Shown: one piece after another, positions 1-9,916 of the stretch
Numbering within the stretch: the stretch's first letter is position 1
Layout: each line of letters starts with the position of its first letter
From: Paralithodes platypus
Taxonomy: Eukaryota > Arthropoda > Malacostraca > Decapoda > Lithodidae
Direction of reading: 5' to 3'
NCBI GenBank assembly: GCA_032716605.1
Contig: CM064502.1
Coordinates: forward strand, 34,359,075 to 34,423,074
DNA: 64,000 bases
The notes under the pieces: generated by a model
Told to the model about the DNA's origin: nothing
Seen by the model: only the letters and a program-made list of their open reading frames with translations
Databases searched by the model: none
Position numbers and translations under genes: made by a program

Positions 1-1210
1 AATGGACATAAGTAAGTGAGAGGGGGATGGAGAAGGAGGAGTAGCGTCGGAATTATCAAAGGTTACATTTTTAGCCAAAATTTGAGTGAAGAGTTCAGCT
101 TTGTCAGAGGAAGAGGTGACAATGGTACCATCAGATTGAAAAAGAGGAGGGAAAGACGAGGAAGCGAAATTGTTGGAGTGGATTTTGGCTAGATGCCAAA
201 ATGCTTTGGAAGAGATAGAGTTAGAAAGTCCAGAACATTTGTTATTGATGAAAGAGTTTTTGGCAAGTCGAAGGACAAATTTGGCTCGATTCCGGGCAGA
301 GATACATAAAGTATGGGATTCTTGAGTTTGAAGGTGATGGTACCGTTTGAATGCTTCCTCCTTATTGCGGACAGCAGTACAACAAGCTTGAGTAAACCAA
401 AAATGTTGTGAGTTAGTTTGAGAGAAAGAGAATGGGATGTATGCTTCCATGCCTGAAAGCATTACATTAGTAATGCGCTCGGGTCTCTCAGAGTATCCCC
501 GGCTACAGAAGCAAAAATCATTCCATGGGAAATTAAAGAAGTACTGCCATATAGCCTCCCAGTCGGCAGCGCCAAAGTGACGCAAACACTACCGGCTGGG
601 GAGGTCAGAAGGCCTTACTGGTGACGGAGATAAGGTTATGATCGAAGGAGCCCAATGGAAAGAGAAGATTTACAGTATAAGCAGAAGGATAAAATGTTAG
701 AAATAAGTCAAGGATGTTGGGTCGATCTCCAGGGCGGTCCGGGATATGGGTGGGGCGCTGAACTAACTGCTCTAGGTCATTTAGGACAGAAAAGATGTGG
801 GCTTGTTTACCAGGTTGGTCAGTGAAAAGAGAGGAAAGCCATTGGAGGTGGGGAACATTGAAATTTCCTAAGATGGAGATTTCAGGCAAGGGCGAGATGG
901 GTAGAATGTGTTACACTTTAGAAGTAAGATTGGATAGTCAGTAGAATTTGGGGAGAGATAAAAAGCACATATATTTAGTGAAAGAGTGACAAAATAGATT
1001 AAGCCAGATAGTTGAGAATTCAGATGAGTCGAAGTTGTGTACACGAGAGCAAGTAAGATTGTTGCGTATGTACACACAACATCCACCTTTGGCTTTGAAT
1101 TGATGATAGAGATAGTAGGAGGATATAGAGAAGGGTTTTCTGCCTTTTACCTTAGACAGCTGAGTTTCGGTGAGGAACTTTCTATTACATTGAAAATTAA
1201 ACCTTTTCAC
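1..1210 (-). pseudogene. Jockey-like non-LTR retrotransposon, endonuclease and pre-RT linker, broken
   Basis: Minus-strand remains of a LINE polyprotein, continuing beyond base 1. From about 560 down to 1 a frame is open and encodes the linker between endonuclease and reverse transcriptase (residues such as NSQHFWFTQACCTAVRNKEE, then SSSDKAELFTQILAKNVTFD). Bases 605-889 hold the endonuclease C-terminal half: the GDFN motif is degraded to [11 protein letters not shown], and NILDLFL and SFDHNLISV (the SDH motif, here FDH) follow. Bases 868-1210 give the N-terminal endonuclease part (CVYIRNN, YLSPNSTDY) split over two frames. At least three frame changes mean it is not functional. The style closely resembles decapod 'mobile element jockey' proteins; that match is from memory of the family. 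The RT itself would lie upstream of the window. Confidence 0.85.
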
Positions 1211-1269
1211 CCTTCCCTCGTATCTTGTTCACCCATTGCAACACTTGGGGTTCTGTTTTTTGTGTTTAA

Positions 1270-1492
1270 TCTTGACTATTTCAACACCATGATAATTATC
1301 TTTTTACCTTTGATTCTGGATAAAATTAGACAATTTTATGCAACTTAAGAAGGACCTACATTATTAAGATGATTTATTGAGATCGTTTTTACCCATTTGA
1401 GTCATAGAGGTAGGTTATAAATAAAACGATATTCTCTATTGGAAACAAGAATATGATAAGAAATACATAATGGTGGTGAAGGGGTTGAAACG
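1270..1492. repeat. Palindromic MITE family A, degenerate copy
   Basis: Left arm carries CACCATGATAATTATC and GATTCTGGATAAAATTAGAC followed by AACTTAAGAAGGACCT; the right end carries ATGGTGGTGAAGGGGTTGA. Same arrangement as the better copy at 1552-1764. Terminal TTAA not preserved. No coding capacity. Confidence 0.6.
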
Positions 1493-1551
1493 TGTGTACA
1501 GAAATTGTAAGACGTGTATGTATTGTCCGATACGCAAAAGTCTGTGAAACC

Positions 1552-1764
1552 TTAACCCCTTCAGCACCATGACATATTTTTACCTTAGATTCTGGCTAAA
1601 ATTAGACGATTGTATGCAGTTTAAGAAGGACCTATGTTAGTTAGAGGGTTTATTGAGTTCGTGTTTACCCATTTGACTCGTAGAGGTAGATTATACACTA
1701 CAGAAAATTGTCTAATGGTAACCTGAATATGATGAAAATTACGTCATGGTGGTGAAAGGGTTAA
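1552..1764. repeat. Palindromic MITE family A flanked by TTAA
   Basis: Begins TTAACCCCTTCAGCACCATG and ends CATGGTGGTGAAAGGGTTAA, so the ends are inverted repeats bounded by TTAA on both sides. The inner arm TTCTGGCTAAAATTAGACGA and the 'AAGAAGGACCT' block recur in all family A copies (about 4143, 6556, 20545, 23311, 24364, 63075). TTAA flanks plus CCC termini are typical of piggyBac-like elements (family knowledge). No transposase is present. Confidence 0.75.
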
Positions 1765-1775
1765 ATGAACAATGA

Positions 1776-2035
1776 ACAAATCTGGAAAGTGCAGGATGTT
1801 TTGTGTGATAGTACGGTTGCGCTAATAAGTCCTGTCCCAGCTGTCATTACGTCTGGCTTGCTCTGTGCTGTATTAATGTCTGTCAGATGTTGAATAGGGT
1901 GGGTAAGAGTAGAAACATGTTTGTATATTTCACTCAATATGAAGAAATGAAACTTAGATATTGCTGATACCAATTATTGATCAAAACATACATGGCGCCG
2001 AGACATCACTTATTAGCGCGACTGTACACCTTTGT
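1776..2035. repeat. Dispersed repeat, copy 1 (pair at 51752-51960)
   Basis: Shares long stretches with 51752-51960 in the same orientation, for example TGTATTAATGTCTGTCAGAT and GCTGATACCAATTATTGATC, ending in 'GCCGAGACATCACTTATTAG'. No ORF and no clear terminal repeat, so the class is unknown. The two copies differ by small indels and substitutions. Confidence 0.7.
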
Positions 2036-2117
2036 TATATCAGTGTGTAACAGCACCATTACTTATAATTTAGCGCTAACTTCTCAGCACTTAAAACTTG
2101 CAGTATTTTAACCCTTA

Positions 2118-4140
2118 GGCGGTGGGCCAGATAGGGTCATAGTGCACCCCCCCCCACCTCTCAACGAAACTGTTTTTCTGAAGCTCCTGAACTTCCTGAA
2201 CACGAATATGAATGTTAACATTGAACATTTTGGGATGCAATACCCGTTTCAGCCATTTATTTTATATTTCCCAGCTTTCATGCTACAGAGGGGGAGTCAA
2301 ATGGATCCCCCCGTAGTTTCCATAGTTTTTGGTCGTAGAGGCAAAATTCAAACAACATTCGAAAGCTCTCATTAAGTACTCCAAGGTCAGTTATTGGTAT
2401 TTGACCTAAAGTCAAAGGTCAACCAATGACTTGAGGTCAAATGTCAAAATTGCTTCCCATTTGAAGCGTTACAGGAACCTCCCTAATTGCCCGGTCGTAA
2501 TGAAAATGTGCATAATAATAGTATGTAAAGAAAGCAAAAAAAAAAAAAAAAATTGTTTTGTAAAATTTTGGAAAACAAATATTGCAAAATTTGAAGAATG
2601 TTTTTCTTTTTACATTTTTAAACTAGATTTGTGTTTCAAAATTATAAGAAAAAGTGTTGGTATTGTAAAACTTAATACAACCCAACATTCGATTAAACAC
2701 ATCCGTTTTGTTAACTTGACCTTGGATGGTCAACATAAGGTCAACAAAGGTCAAATTAAATAATTGAATGACCTACACATATCCAATCAATGGACCAACC
2801 CTACATATTACAAAAAACACGGATATGAGCACACAGAAGGGAGATACATGGAAAGAAACACAAAAAGAATATTCATAATTAGTTGTACCCTTCAGGAAAA
2901 AGGTCACTGTGACCTGACCTATAACCCTAAAACAATTTATTTTGTGAAGCCACGTAAAAAACATATGTCTTCAGGTGTCTGATGCCTGCAGGATGTCCAT
3001 GAGAAGAGGACGCAGGGCATTCACCCGTCATAGCGCCGCACTGATCAACTATGCTTCATGAGGCCGAAATAACAATGTGAAACTGCCGTCGTAGGCAACC
3101 TGAGCATTCTCACAATGAATAATAAATAGCCGGCAAGCTTTCTTCTCCACGGTAGAGGCTGTCAGGGGGGCATCTCGATGGCATCCAGAGAGAGAGTCAA
3201 ATGACTAGGCAGTGTTACCTCTAAGATAAAACCCCAGAAAGTGAGTTGATGTGGAGGAGACCCAACATGATTTACTCTCGTTAACTGTAACTTCCAGAGA
3301 ACAAAGTGTCTGTTGAATGCCCAAGAGATTTCGACTGAGCCATAGTCTGCATACAGTAAGTGCAGCCTTCTATGTGCTAATTTTTTTTTTTTTTTTTTTT
3401 TTTTTTTGTAATAGGTAGTGTTGGTCCATTGATTGGATATGTGTAGGTCATTCAATGACTTGATTTGACCTTTGTTGACCTTGGGTTGACCTTCCAAGGT
3501 CAAGTTAACAAAATGGTTGTGTTTAATCGAATTTTTGGGTTGTTTTAAGTTTTACAATACCAAAAACTTGTTCTTATGTCATTTGACACACAAATCTATT
3601 TAAAAATGTAAACAAAAAACATTTTTAAATTTTGTAATATAAATGTTTTTCTTCAAAGTTTTACACAAAACAAAAATGTATATTTTGTTTTTATTTATTT
3701 TTTGCTTTCTTTACATACTATTATTATCCAAATTTGCATTACAATCGGTCAATTAGGGAGGTTCCTGTAACGCTTCAAATGGGAAGCAATTTTTACCATT
3801 GACCACGAGTCATTGGTTGACCTTTGACTTTAGGTCAAATACCAACAACTGACCTAGGAGTACTTAATGAGAAATTTCGAATGCTGTTTGAATTTTGCCT
3901 CTACGACCAAAAACTATGGAAACTACAGGGGGATCCATTTGACTCCCCCTCTGTAGCATGAAAGCTGATAAATATTAAATAAATGGATGAAATGGGTATT
4001 GCATCCCAAAATGTTCAATGTTAACATTCATATTCGTGTTCAGGAAGTTCAGGAGCTTCAGAAAAACACACTTTCGTTGGGAGGTGGGGCGGGGGGGGGG
4101 GGGGGGGGGGATGCACTATGACCCTATCTGGCCCGCCGCC
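2118..4140. mobile_element. 2-kb foldback element with ~725-770 bp inverted arms
   Basis: The left arm (2118 to about 2842) and right arm (about 3368 to 4140) are reverse complements: GGCGGTGGGCCAGATAGGGT at the left end pairs with the block ending CCCTATCTGGCCCGCCGCC at the right end. Homology continues through blocks such as TTTTGGGATGCAATACCC, GGAGTCAAATGGATCC and CCTACACATATCCAATCAAT. Differences are mainly homopolymer length (C9 against G20, and an A/T run of over 20 in the right arm). Both ends are bounded by TA, suggesting a TA duplication. The element sits inside a family A MITE whose halves lie at 2108-2117 and 4141-4323. No transposase is encoded in the arms. Confidence 0.85.
2843..3367. 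other. Loop (spacer) of the foldback element
   Basis: About 525 bases between the two arms, not self-complementary. It contains short open frames only (up to about 70 codons) with no recognisable product. It may be captured host sequence or the relic of a transposon interior. Confidence 0.5.
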
Positions 4141-4323
4141 TATACAGTATGGGTGACTTCGTATATTCTGGCTACTACGATTTTATTCAGGTTACAAAAT
4201 GGCCTCCAGCAATGAATATGCTTCGAACTATCCCACTTAACCCTTATTACTATCAGAGGTCCTTCTTAAACTGCACATAGCTAGAATAATATATAAAAGA
4301 CGTCACTGGTATAGAAGGGGTTG
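4141..4323. repeat. Family A MITE, split by the foldback element
   Basis: Carries ATTCTGGCTACTACGATTTT on the left and GTCCTTCTTAAACTGCACAT, then GACGTCACTGGTATAG, on the right. Its missing left end (TTAACCCTTA) lies at 2108-2117, before the foldback, so the foldback inserted within this MITE. Confidence 0.65.
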
Positions 4324-4670
4324 ATGATCACAACTATTCTAACATGTAATAATAGATACCACTTAAACACCAACAACCATGAAACAAAAATAACTTTGTT
4401 TTTCCAATCATCTTGGACAAAATCCTTCAGTGTTCTCCCTTGCCTGAACGACGGCCTTATTAATACCAAATGACTGGGTAGTATAATTTATGAAGCCATT
4501 AGCTGATACTGACAGAACTACCCAGTCTATATTTGGAGAGCAACCTGGTCAACTTGCCTTCTATTTTAGGAAGATCAACTTTGGTGAATTCTTACAGTAT
4601 ATATATTATTCTGTTCTCTCCACCAACCAACTTTACTCCTAAACTCGATTAATGAAACTAACAAACACAT

Positions 4671-4744
4671 GTGGCAGTCCAGGGATTCGAACCCAGGACG
4701 CTCACACCGAAAATCAACACATTTATGCATTGCGCCACGAAGAC
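4671..4744 (-). other. tRNA-like sequence (SINE head or tRNA pseudogene)
   Basis: On the minus strand there is a box-A-like TGGCGCAATGCA and a perfect box-B motif GGTTCGAATCC at tRNA-like spacing. The candidate 7-bp acceptor stem does not pair (GTCTTCG against GACTGCC), and one T-stem pair is mismatched, so it is not a functional tRNA gene. A tRNA-derived SINE head is the likeliest reading. Confidence 0.5.
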
Positions 4745-4927
4745 AGTTAATTGATTATTTCCGTTTTTGGATTTAGCTAGTGTTAAAAAGGTGTCGATTA
4801 GCACAACTAAAATTAAATAGGTTCCACAATCCAAGATTGATTTCTAGAATAATTCGATGTTGTCATTTGGCAAATTTATGATGCTTCACTTTTATACCAG
4901 GGCCCGAGTACTCAAAGATGCCATAAG

Positions 4928-5413
4928 TTAAGGGGGTAGTACTCGCTTTTTTATGGACCCCCTTCTCCCTCATGTTTAGGCAGAAGGCCGGAAGCACCCA
5001 AAAAATGTACAAAACAGTGATTTTTCAGCCTTCATTATGAAATATGTATCAAACTTTTTTGTTTTGTGCTTACGCCCTTCTGTCGCCGGACGCCTCGTAT
5101 TAGCTTTGAGATTTTAAGACGTTCTTTCCGTTAGTTTTGCGATTTTGAGACCTTTCGCCCCATTTGTTTGTCAATATTAAGACCTTTTGTGCCATTTAAC
5201 TGTCGATTTTTCCTAGCAAGCAAAAGCGAGCGTGTAATCTTGGAAGGAACCGGCCTTCGGCCGGGAAATTTTTCTACCGAATAATGTACACATTTATCTT
5301 GAATGGGGATTTAGCGGGTATTTTATTAAAGCTTGAAGGAGGTCTAGCGAGGAAATTGGAAAGCACATTAAGAGATAAAAATATAGACCAAACACCAAGC
5401 ACTACCCCCTTAA
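4928..5413. repeat. TTAA-flanked MITE family B, copy 1 (full length)
   Basis: Begins TTAAGGGGGTAGTACTCGC and ends AAGCACTACCCCCTTAA, a short terminal inverted repeat with TTAA at each end. Internal landmarks used to recognise the family are CCCCCTTCTCCCTCATGTTT, a run of 'ATTTTAAGACGTTC' blocks, the palindrome CGGCCTTCGGCCG, and GAGGTCTAGCGAGGAAA. No ORF of note. Confidence 0.8.
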
Positions 5414-5749
5414 GGGGGTACTACATGCTTTTTCTGGACCCCCTTCTCCCTCATGTTTAGCATATTACTTTTGAGGTTTTCTGATGTTTGTTCCGTTAGT
5501 TTGTTATCAATATTAAGACCTTTCGTGCCCTTTACAGTATAGGTGTTGATTTTTTTCCTGGCGAGCGTAAGCGAGCCTCTAATTTTAGAAGAAACCGGTC
5601 TTTGGCCGGGAAATTTTTCTACCAAAATGTTTACAAATTGATCTTGAAAGGAGGTCTAGAGGGTGTTTTTCTAAGATTGATGGAGGTCTAGCGAGGAAAC
5701 TCAAAAATACATTAATATATAGACCAAAAACCAAGCACTACCCCCTTAA
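5410..5749. repeat. MITE family B, copy 2, abutting copy 1
   Basis: Shares the TTAA at 5410-5413 with the preceding copy and ends at ACTACCCCCTTAA (5746-5749). Same orientation as copy 1. The internal CCGGTCTTTGGCCGG palindrome has one changed base. The head-to-tail arrangement with one shared TTAA suggests insertion into the TTAA of an existing copy. Confidence 0.8.
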
Positions 5750-5776
5750 GGCGGTTCAGAGGCGTAAAATAATAGA

Positions 5777-5905
5777 CAATTGACCACTTGCGAGTTTCTT
5801 TATATAAGGAAGTTGGAGCCGTAAACATCGATATTGAGCAGATTTACCAGCTAGAATCCGGTTGTACTACATATAAATACATAAAACCCAATTCAACATA
5901 CTCTT
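5777..5905. repeat. MITE family D, left part
   Basis: CAATTGACCACTTGCGAGTT, then ATAAGGAAGTTGGAGCCGTA and ACATCGATATTGAGCAG, match the left end of the complete family D copy at 9996-10225. The right end is missing or diverged. Confidence 0.65.
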
Positions 5906-5967
5906 TAGCCATCAGGAACCTACATTTGTTTTGCTTTTGTATTTCGATTTATTATCGAAGTCTAGTC

Positions 5968-6110
5968 CTATAGGGGGATGAGATTTTTTCCTGGCCCCCC
6001 TTCTCCCTCATGTTTAGCCCCATGAATGTTCAGATTTTAATAAGTTCGGCCCATTAGTTTGGCGATTTTAAGATCTTTCGTCCCATTTATTTGTCAATAT
6101 TAATGGCAGT
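5968..6110. repeat. MITE family B fragment
   Basis: Only the 'CCCCCCTTCTCCCTCATGTTTAG' end and the two following 'ATTTTAA' blocks remain, up to TTGTCAATATTAA. The rest of the element is absent. Confidence 0.65.
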
Positions 6111-6224
6111 ACAATAACAACAATCCTCGTATGTATGGATTATCATATGACGAGTTTATTCAACTCAGGAAGGACCTGTAAGATTAATAGGGATAGTGGT
6201 TACTCTTATGATTCTGAGAGGTTC

Positions 6225-6559
6225 TTCTAGTTTCTAGTTTCCTCCCTAGACCTCCATCAAATTAAAAAAAAAAAAAAAAAAAAATCCATTAGATCCCCCT
6301 TTTAGATTAATTTGTACATTTTTCGGTAGAAAAATTTCCCGGCCGAAGGCCGGTTCTTCCAACATTACAGGCTCACTATCGTTCGCCAGGGAAAAAATCG
6401 ACACCTAAATAGCATGAAAGGTCTAAATATTGACGAAGAAATGGGGCGAAAGGTCTTAAAATCGACTAACTAATCGGACAAACATCTTAGCATCTGAAAA
6501 CTAATGGGGCTAAACATGAGGGAGAAAGTGGTCCAGAAAACCGGCCCATGTCCCCTTAA
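6225..6559. repeat. MITE family B, opposite orientation
   Basis: Starts with TAGTTTCCTCCCTAGACCTC, contains a 20+ base A run, CCCGGCCGAAGGCCGG and CTAAACATGAGGGAGAAAG, and ends at TTAA (6556-6559). It is inverted relative to 4928-5413. Confidence 0.7.
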
Positions 6560-6770
6560 CCCGTTCAGTACCAGAGACGTCCTTTTCATCATATTCTGGC
6601 CAGTAGTAGAAGATTATATTCAGCTTAAGAAGGACCTCTAGCAATAATAAGGCCTCAAACTATCTCAACCAACCCTTTTAGCTACCACAGATCCTTCCTA
6701 AGCTGCATAATATCGTCAAATTATAGCTAGAATAAAATATAGCACACGTCGCTGGTACTCAAAGGGTTAA
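6556..6770. repeat. MITE family A, complete copy with TTAA flanks
   Basis: TTAACCCGTTCAGTACCAGA at the left and CTGGTACTCAAAGGGTTAA at the right. The inner arms TATTCAGCTTAAGAAGGACC and GATCCTTCCTAAGCTGCAT are complementary. It shares a TTAA with a family B copy on each side, giving a B-A-B chain. Confidence 0.8.
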
Positions 6771-6901
6771 GGGTGGGGGAAGGTTTATTTATTGGTCGAT
6801 TTATTAATTCATAATATTATTATTTGTTCTCCTCCCTAGACCTCCATCAAGCTTTAAAAACATCACAAAAATATCCCTTCTAGATAATTATATTTGAAAC
6901 A

Positions 6902-6947
<46 letters not shown>

Positions 6948-7156
6948 CAAATTACCCGGCCTTCCTCCTAAAGTACAGGTTCCCCATCGCTCGCCAGGAA
7001 AATATCAACACCTAACTGGCACGATAGGTCTTAGTATTGACAGAGAAATGGGGTGAAGGGACTTAAAATAGTCAATCCGAACATCTAAAAATCTCAAAAC
7101 TAATGGGACAAAACATGAGGGAGAGGGGTGGCAGAAAAAAACCCATCCCCCATTAA
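6767..7156. repeat. MITE family B with internal (TTA)n expansion
   Basis: Bounded by TTAA at 6767 and 7153, with GGGTGGGGG / CCATCCCCCA ends. Contains a (TTA)n microsatellite at about 6904-6945, which lengthens it. The CCGGCC core is eroded to CCCGGCCTTCC. Confidence 0.7.
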
Positions 7157-7522
7157 GGGGAGGCAGACCGTTTGTTTGGTCTATTAATTCATGTATTCAT
7201 ATATTTATTTAGTTTCCTCCCTAGACCTCCATCAAGCTTAGAAAAACACCCCCTAGACCCCCTTCAAGATAAATGTGTACATTGTTCGGTAGAAAAAAAA
7301 TCCGGCCGAAGGCCGGTTCTTCTTAAAATTGCAGGGTCGCTTTCGCTCGCCAGGAAACAATCGACACCGAAATGGCACGAAAGGTCTTAAAATTAACAAC
7401 GAAATGGGCTGAAAGGTGTTAAAGTCGCCAAACTAATGGGCCGAACGTCTTATAATCTCAAAACTAGTGGGGCTAAACATGAGGGAGAAGGGGGTCCAGA
7501 AAAACGGTCTGTCTCCTCGTAA
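7153..7522. repeat. MITE family B, GGGGAGGCAGACCG subfamily
   Basis: Starts TTAAGGGGAGGCAGACCGTT and ends AACGGTCTGTCTCCTCGTAA, so its terminal inverted repeat differs from the TTAAGGGGGTAG type. The final TTAA has mutated to GTAA. The core palindrome CCGGCCGAAGGCCGG is intact. Confidence 0.75.
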
Positions 7523-7663
7523 ACTATGCGATTAGACCAAAAACAGGCTCTTTCAGCACATTATAATTTCAATAACAAAAATATTAGGTAGGAAGAGATG
7601 AATCAGGAAATGGAGGAAATAGACTTGGAAGTTTTGCTGAATAACTTGATATCAACAGAATGC

Positions 7664-7883
7664 CTATACTCAATTTGTGTCCAGCTGATGGTAAATTGAA
7701 TCTATTAGTAGCTAATTTCTCGGTATTTAACGGACATATATGAAACTAGTATGGCTGTGTGTCGTATTAATGCCAAGTTTTCATTATTAACATCATATTT
7801 CGTTACAAAATCTACCTTATAGCTGAGTAACAAGGATATAGAAACATGGCAACTTACCCTCAGCTGAAACAAATAGACTATAG
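7664..7883. repeat. MITE family C
   Basis: Ends CTATACTCAATTTGTGTCCA and GAAACAAATAGACTATAG are inverted repeats, followed inward by CAGCTGATGGTAAATTG and its degraded complement CAACTTACCCTCAGCTG. Copies also lie at 9137-9354 and 62772-63006. Ends fall next to TA, compatible with mariner-like TA targeting, which is an inference. Confidence 0.65.
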
Positions 7884-8510
7884 TCTTGATAATATAAACT
7901 ATGACCCAAATCTGTAGCCACCACATACCGATAAGACAAACAAGACGAAAAAACAAGCAAGATCGGGAGTGAAGAAAGTTGTACCGAAAAAGGAAGTTGC
8001 TAACACAACGTCGAACACAAAACAAATATACAGGACAGACAAAAGGCCCAAATAGAGAGAAAAATTGTGGACATTGAGCAAAGACTAAGAATCTCCTATA
8101 AACTACAACGATAATTATAGGCTCGCAGCCTTATTATACATAATTTATTAGGGACATTGTAGGTCTATGGAATCCTTGTACTGGACTCATGTATAATCCA
8201 CTGTGGGAGAATAATTTTAATCACATCTGTAAAACCCGATATTAATAGAAAAAACGCCCATTGTAGTCAATCTCAGAGCTCTTTCGGACATCCTCACCGT
8301 TTACAAACAACTGTCAAACGCCTTCTTCATGCAGTATAGTCAATATTTACCCCTGCTGGCCACGTAGATAACGATTTCAATAATTCAGGTGGGGGGGGGG
8401 GGGGGGCTTCAACACATCGTGTATTCCACATTGGAATTATAACTAACACCATGAAAACACTAATTTCTCAAAATCTGGAGGAAAATCTATCTATCTATTG
8501 CCTGACGCCG
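7884..8510. other. No gene seen
   Basis: Unremarkable A+T-rich sequence. A 16-base G run lies at about 8391-8406. No splice-flanked open frame or recognised repeat. Confidence 0.5.
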
Positions 8511-8912
8511 TTATCCCCTTGGAACGAACCGCCCCCATGCACCTCTGTCCCTCGTCCTTCGACGCCCCTCCCCCCAACCAACACCGCCTTCGTTCATATA
8601 CTTCCTCACTCCATCCTTCCACCTCTCTATCGGTCTACCTCTCCCTCTCTGTCCCTCCACCTCGCTCTCGTACACCCTCTTAGTCATTCTCTTGCTTTCC
8701 ATACGTTCCATATGGCCGAACCATCTCAAGTTGTTCCTTTTCACACTTTCCCGCACATCTACCTCCACACCACACCTCCTTCTTACTTCCTCATTAGTCT
8801 GTCTATCCCTCCATGTAACTCCGCACGCACTTCTTAAGTAATTAATTTCCACCGCTCTCACTCTTGGTCTGAGTCTCTCAACCAACGTCCATGCTTCGCT
8901 TCCGTAAGTCAG
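8511..8912 (-). pseudogene. LINE reverse transcriptase C-terminal fragment
   Basis: Minus-strand frame of about 134 codons beginning near LTYGSEAWTL and running through ACGVTWRDRQTNEEV, LRWFGHMERM and RKYMNEGG. This is the post-RT segment ('YGSEAW', 'RWFGHVERM') common to many arthropod and vertebrate LINE polyproteins (family knowledge). The RT core and endonuclease are absent, so it is a truncated copy. Confidence 0.8.
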
Positions 8913-8975
8913 TAAGTCTGGAGGAAAAACCATGAACAATAAGGGTGCGAGCCTATTCCCTATAATTACCACTAC

Positions 8976-9136
8976 AACAAATGGAAGATAAGAACAGAGC
9001 TATTGCAGGAATAAAGGAAAACTCAAAGTATTTCTGTTCATATACCAAGCGGAAGTCTAAAGCTGCGTCAAACCTCGGCCCACTGAATAAAGAAGATGGC
9101 TCATTCACTGGGGACAACAAAGCAATGGGCGAACTC
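8976..9136 (+). pseudogene. LINE linker fragment upstream of RT
   Basis: Encodes AIAGIKENSKYFCSYTKRKS and GPLNKEDGSFTGDNKAMGEL, matching the 'KKNPKYFYSYAKRKSKVKS' linker before the reverse transcriptase of several crustacean LINEs. It stops abruptly at the family C MITE starting at 9137, and no RT follows. It lies opposite in strand to the preceding fragment. Confidence 0.7.
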
Positions 9137-9354
9137 CTATACTCTGTTTTTTTCCAGCTGATGGTAAATTGCTATCTCTCCATCCTGATTACAACGCTAT
9201 TACCATGATTTTGTAGCTAAATATGTTGCTAATTATGAAATCTTGGCAATAATATGACTCGCAGACATAGCAGTATCATATGTATTCAGTAACAATAAAG
9301 GAATCAGATACAAAAGGATTCAATTTACCATCAGCTGGACAAAAATAGACTATA
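9137..9354. repeat. MITE family C, inserted at the end of a LINE fragment
   Basis: TTCCAGCTGATGGTAAATTG on the left is complementary to CAATTTACCATCAGCTGGA on the right, with outer CTATACTCTG and AATAGACTATA. This is the clearest inverted-repeat pair of the family. It interrupts the LINE frame at 9136. Confidence 0.8.
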
Positions 9355-9615
9355 TGTCTGCAGTATGAAACGGTGTTCAGTGAACTTCGCACTGCGGCTC
9401 TCACTCCAGCTAAAACTCCATAAAAACTTCAGTTTACACACAAATTTACAGATAGTGCTTTTTACAACTGTACATGAAGTGACAGCGGATCTAGTGTGAT
9501 ATACTAAAACCGTGAACATTGTGTCATTAGTTAATTATCGATGAATTAGTGACTGTAAAGCCGGTGTTCCATCCCAGCCCACCACACCCGTCCCCAGTCG
9601 TGCCCCTCACCCCTC
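9355..9615. other. No gene seen
   Basis: Non-coding stretch with no recognised repeat; C-rich near 9570-9615. Confidence 0.45.
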
Positions 9616-9832
9616 TTAAGGCGGTGTCACACGAGTGCTTTTTCCGGCAATTTTCCATGAGCAAGTTTTTTCTCGTGATATTTTGAGGCTTTTTTACACT
9701 GGGATCGGGAACTAGACTGACGGTAGATTATGTTAGGTGGTAGATATCTGATGTAACTGAAATTTAAGCCTGCCATACTGCAATTGCTCCTAAGAATTGA
9801 CGGAAAAATCGCTCGTGTGACACCTCCTTTAC
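9616..9832. repeat. MITE family E (CACACGAG termini)
   Basis: Left end TTAAGGCGGTGTCACACGAG then TGCTTTTTCCGGCAATTTTC. Right end ATTGACGGAAAAATCGCTCG then TGTGACACCTCCTTTA. The terminal inverted repeat is about 35 bases. TTAA is kept on the left; the right flank is TTTA. A second copy is at 46253-46470. Confidence 0.75.
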
Positions 9833-9916
9833 CCCCCCTCCTCTCGCCCCACCCCTTCAATACCCCCTCCCACACCAAGAACCTTATAATTGCACCATCA
9901 ACAGTACCACCCTGAA

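Noticed and set aside
2142..2982. Short plus-strand ORFs in the foldback arm
   Set aside because: No domain, and the arm's counterpart does not preserve them.
8451..8837. Plus-strand Pro/Ser-rich ORFs
   Set aside because: Antisense shadows of the LINE C-terminal fragment at 8511-8912.
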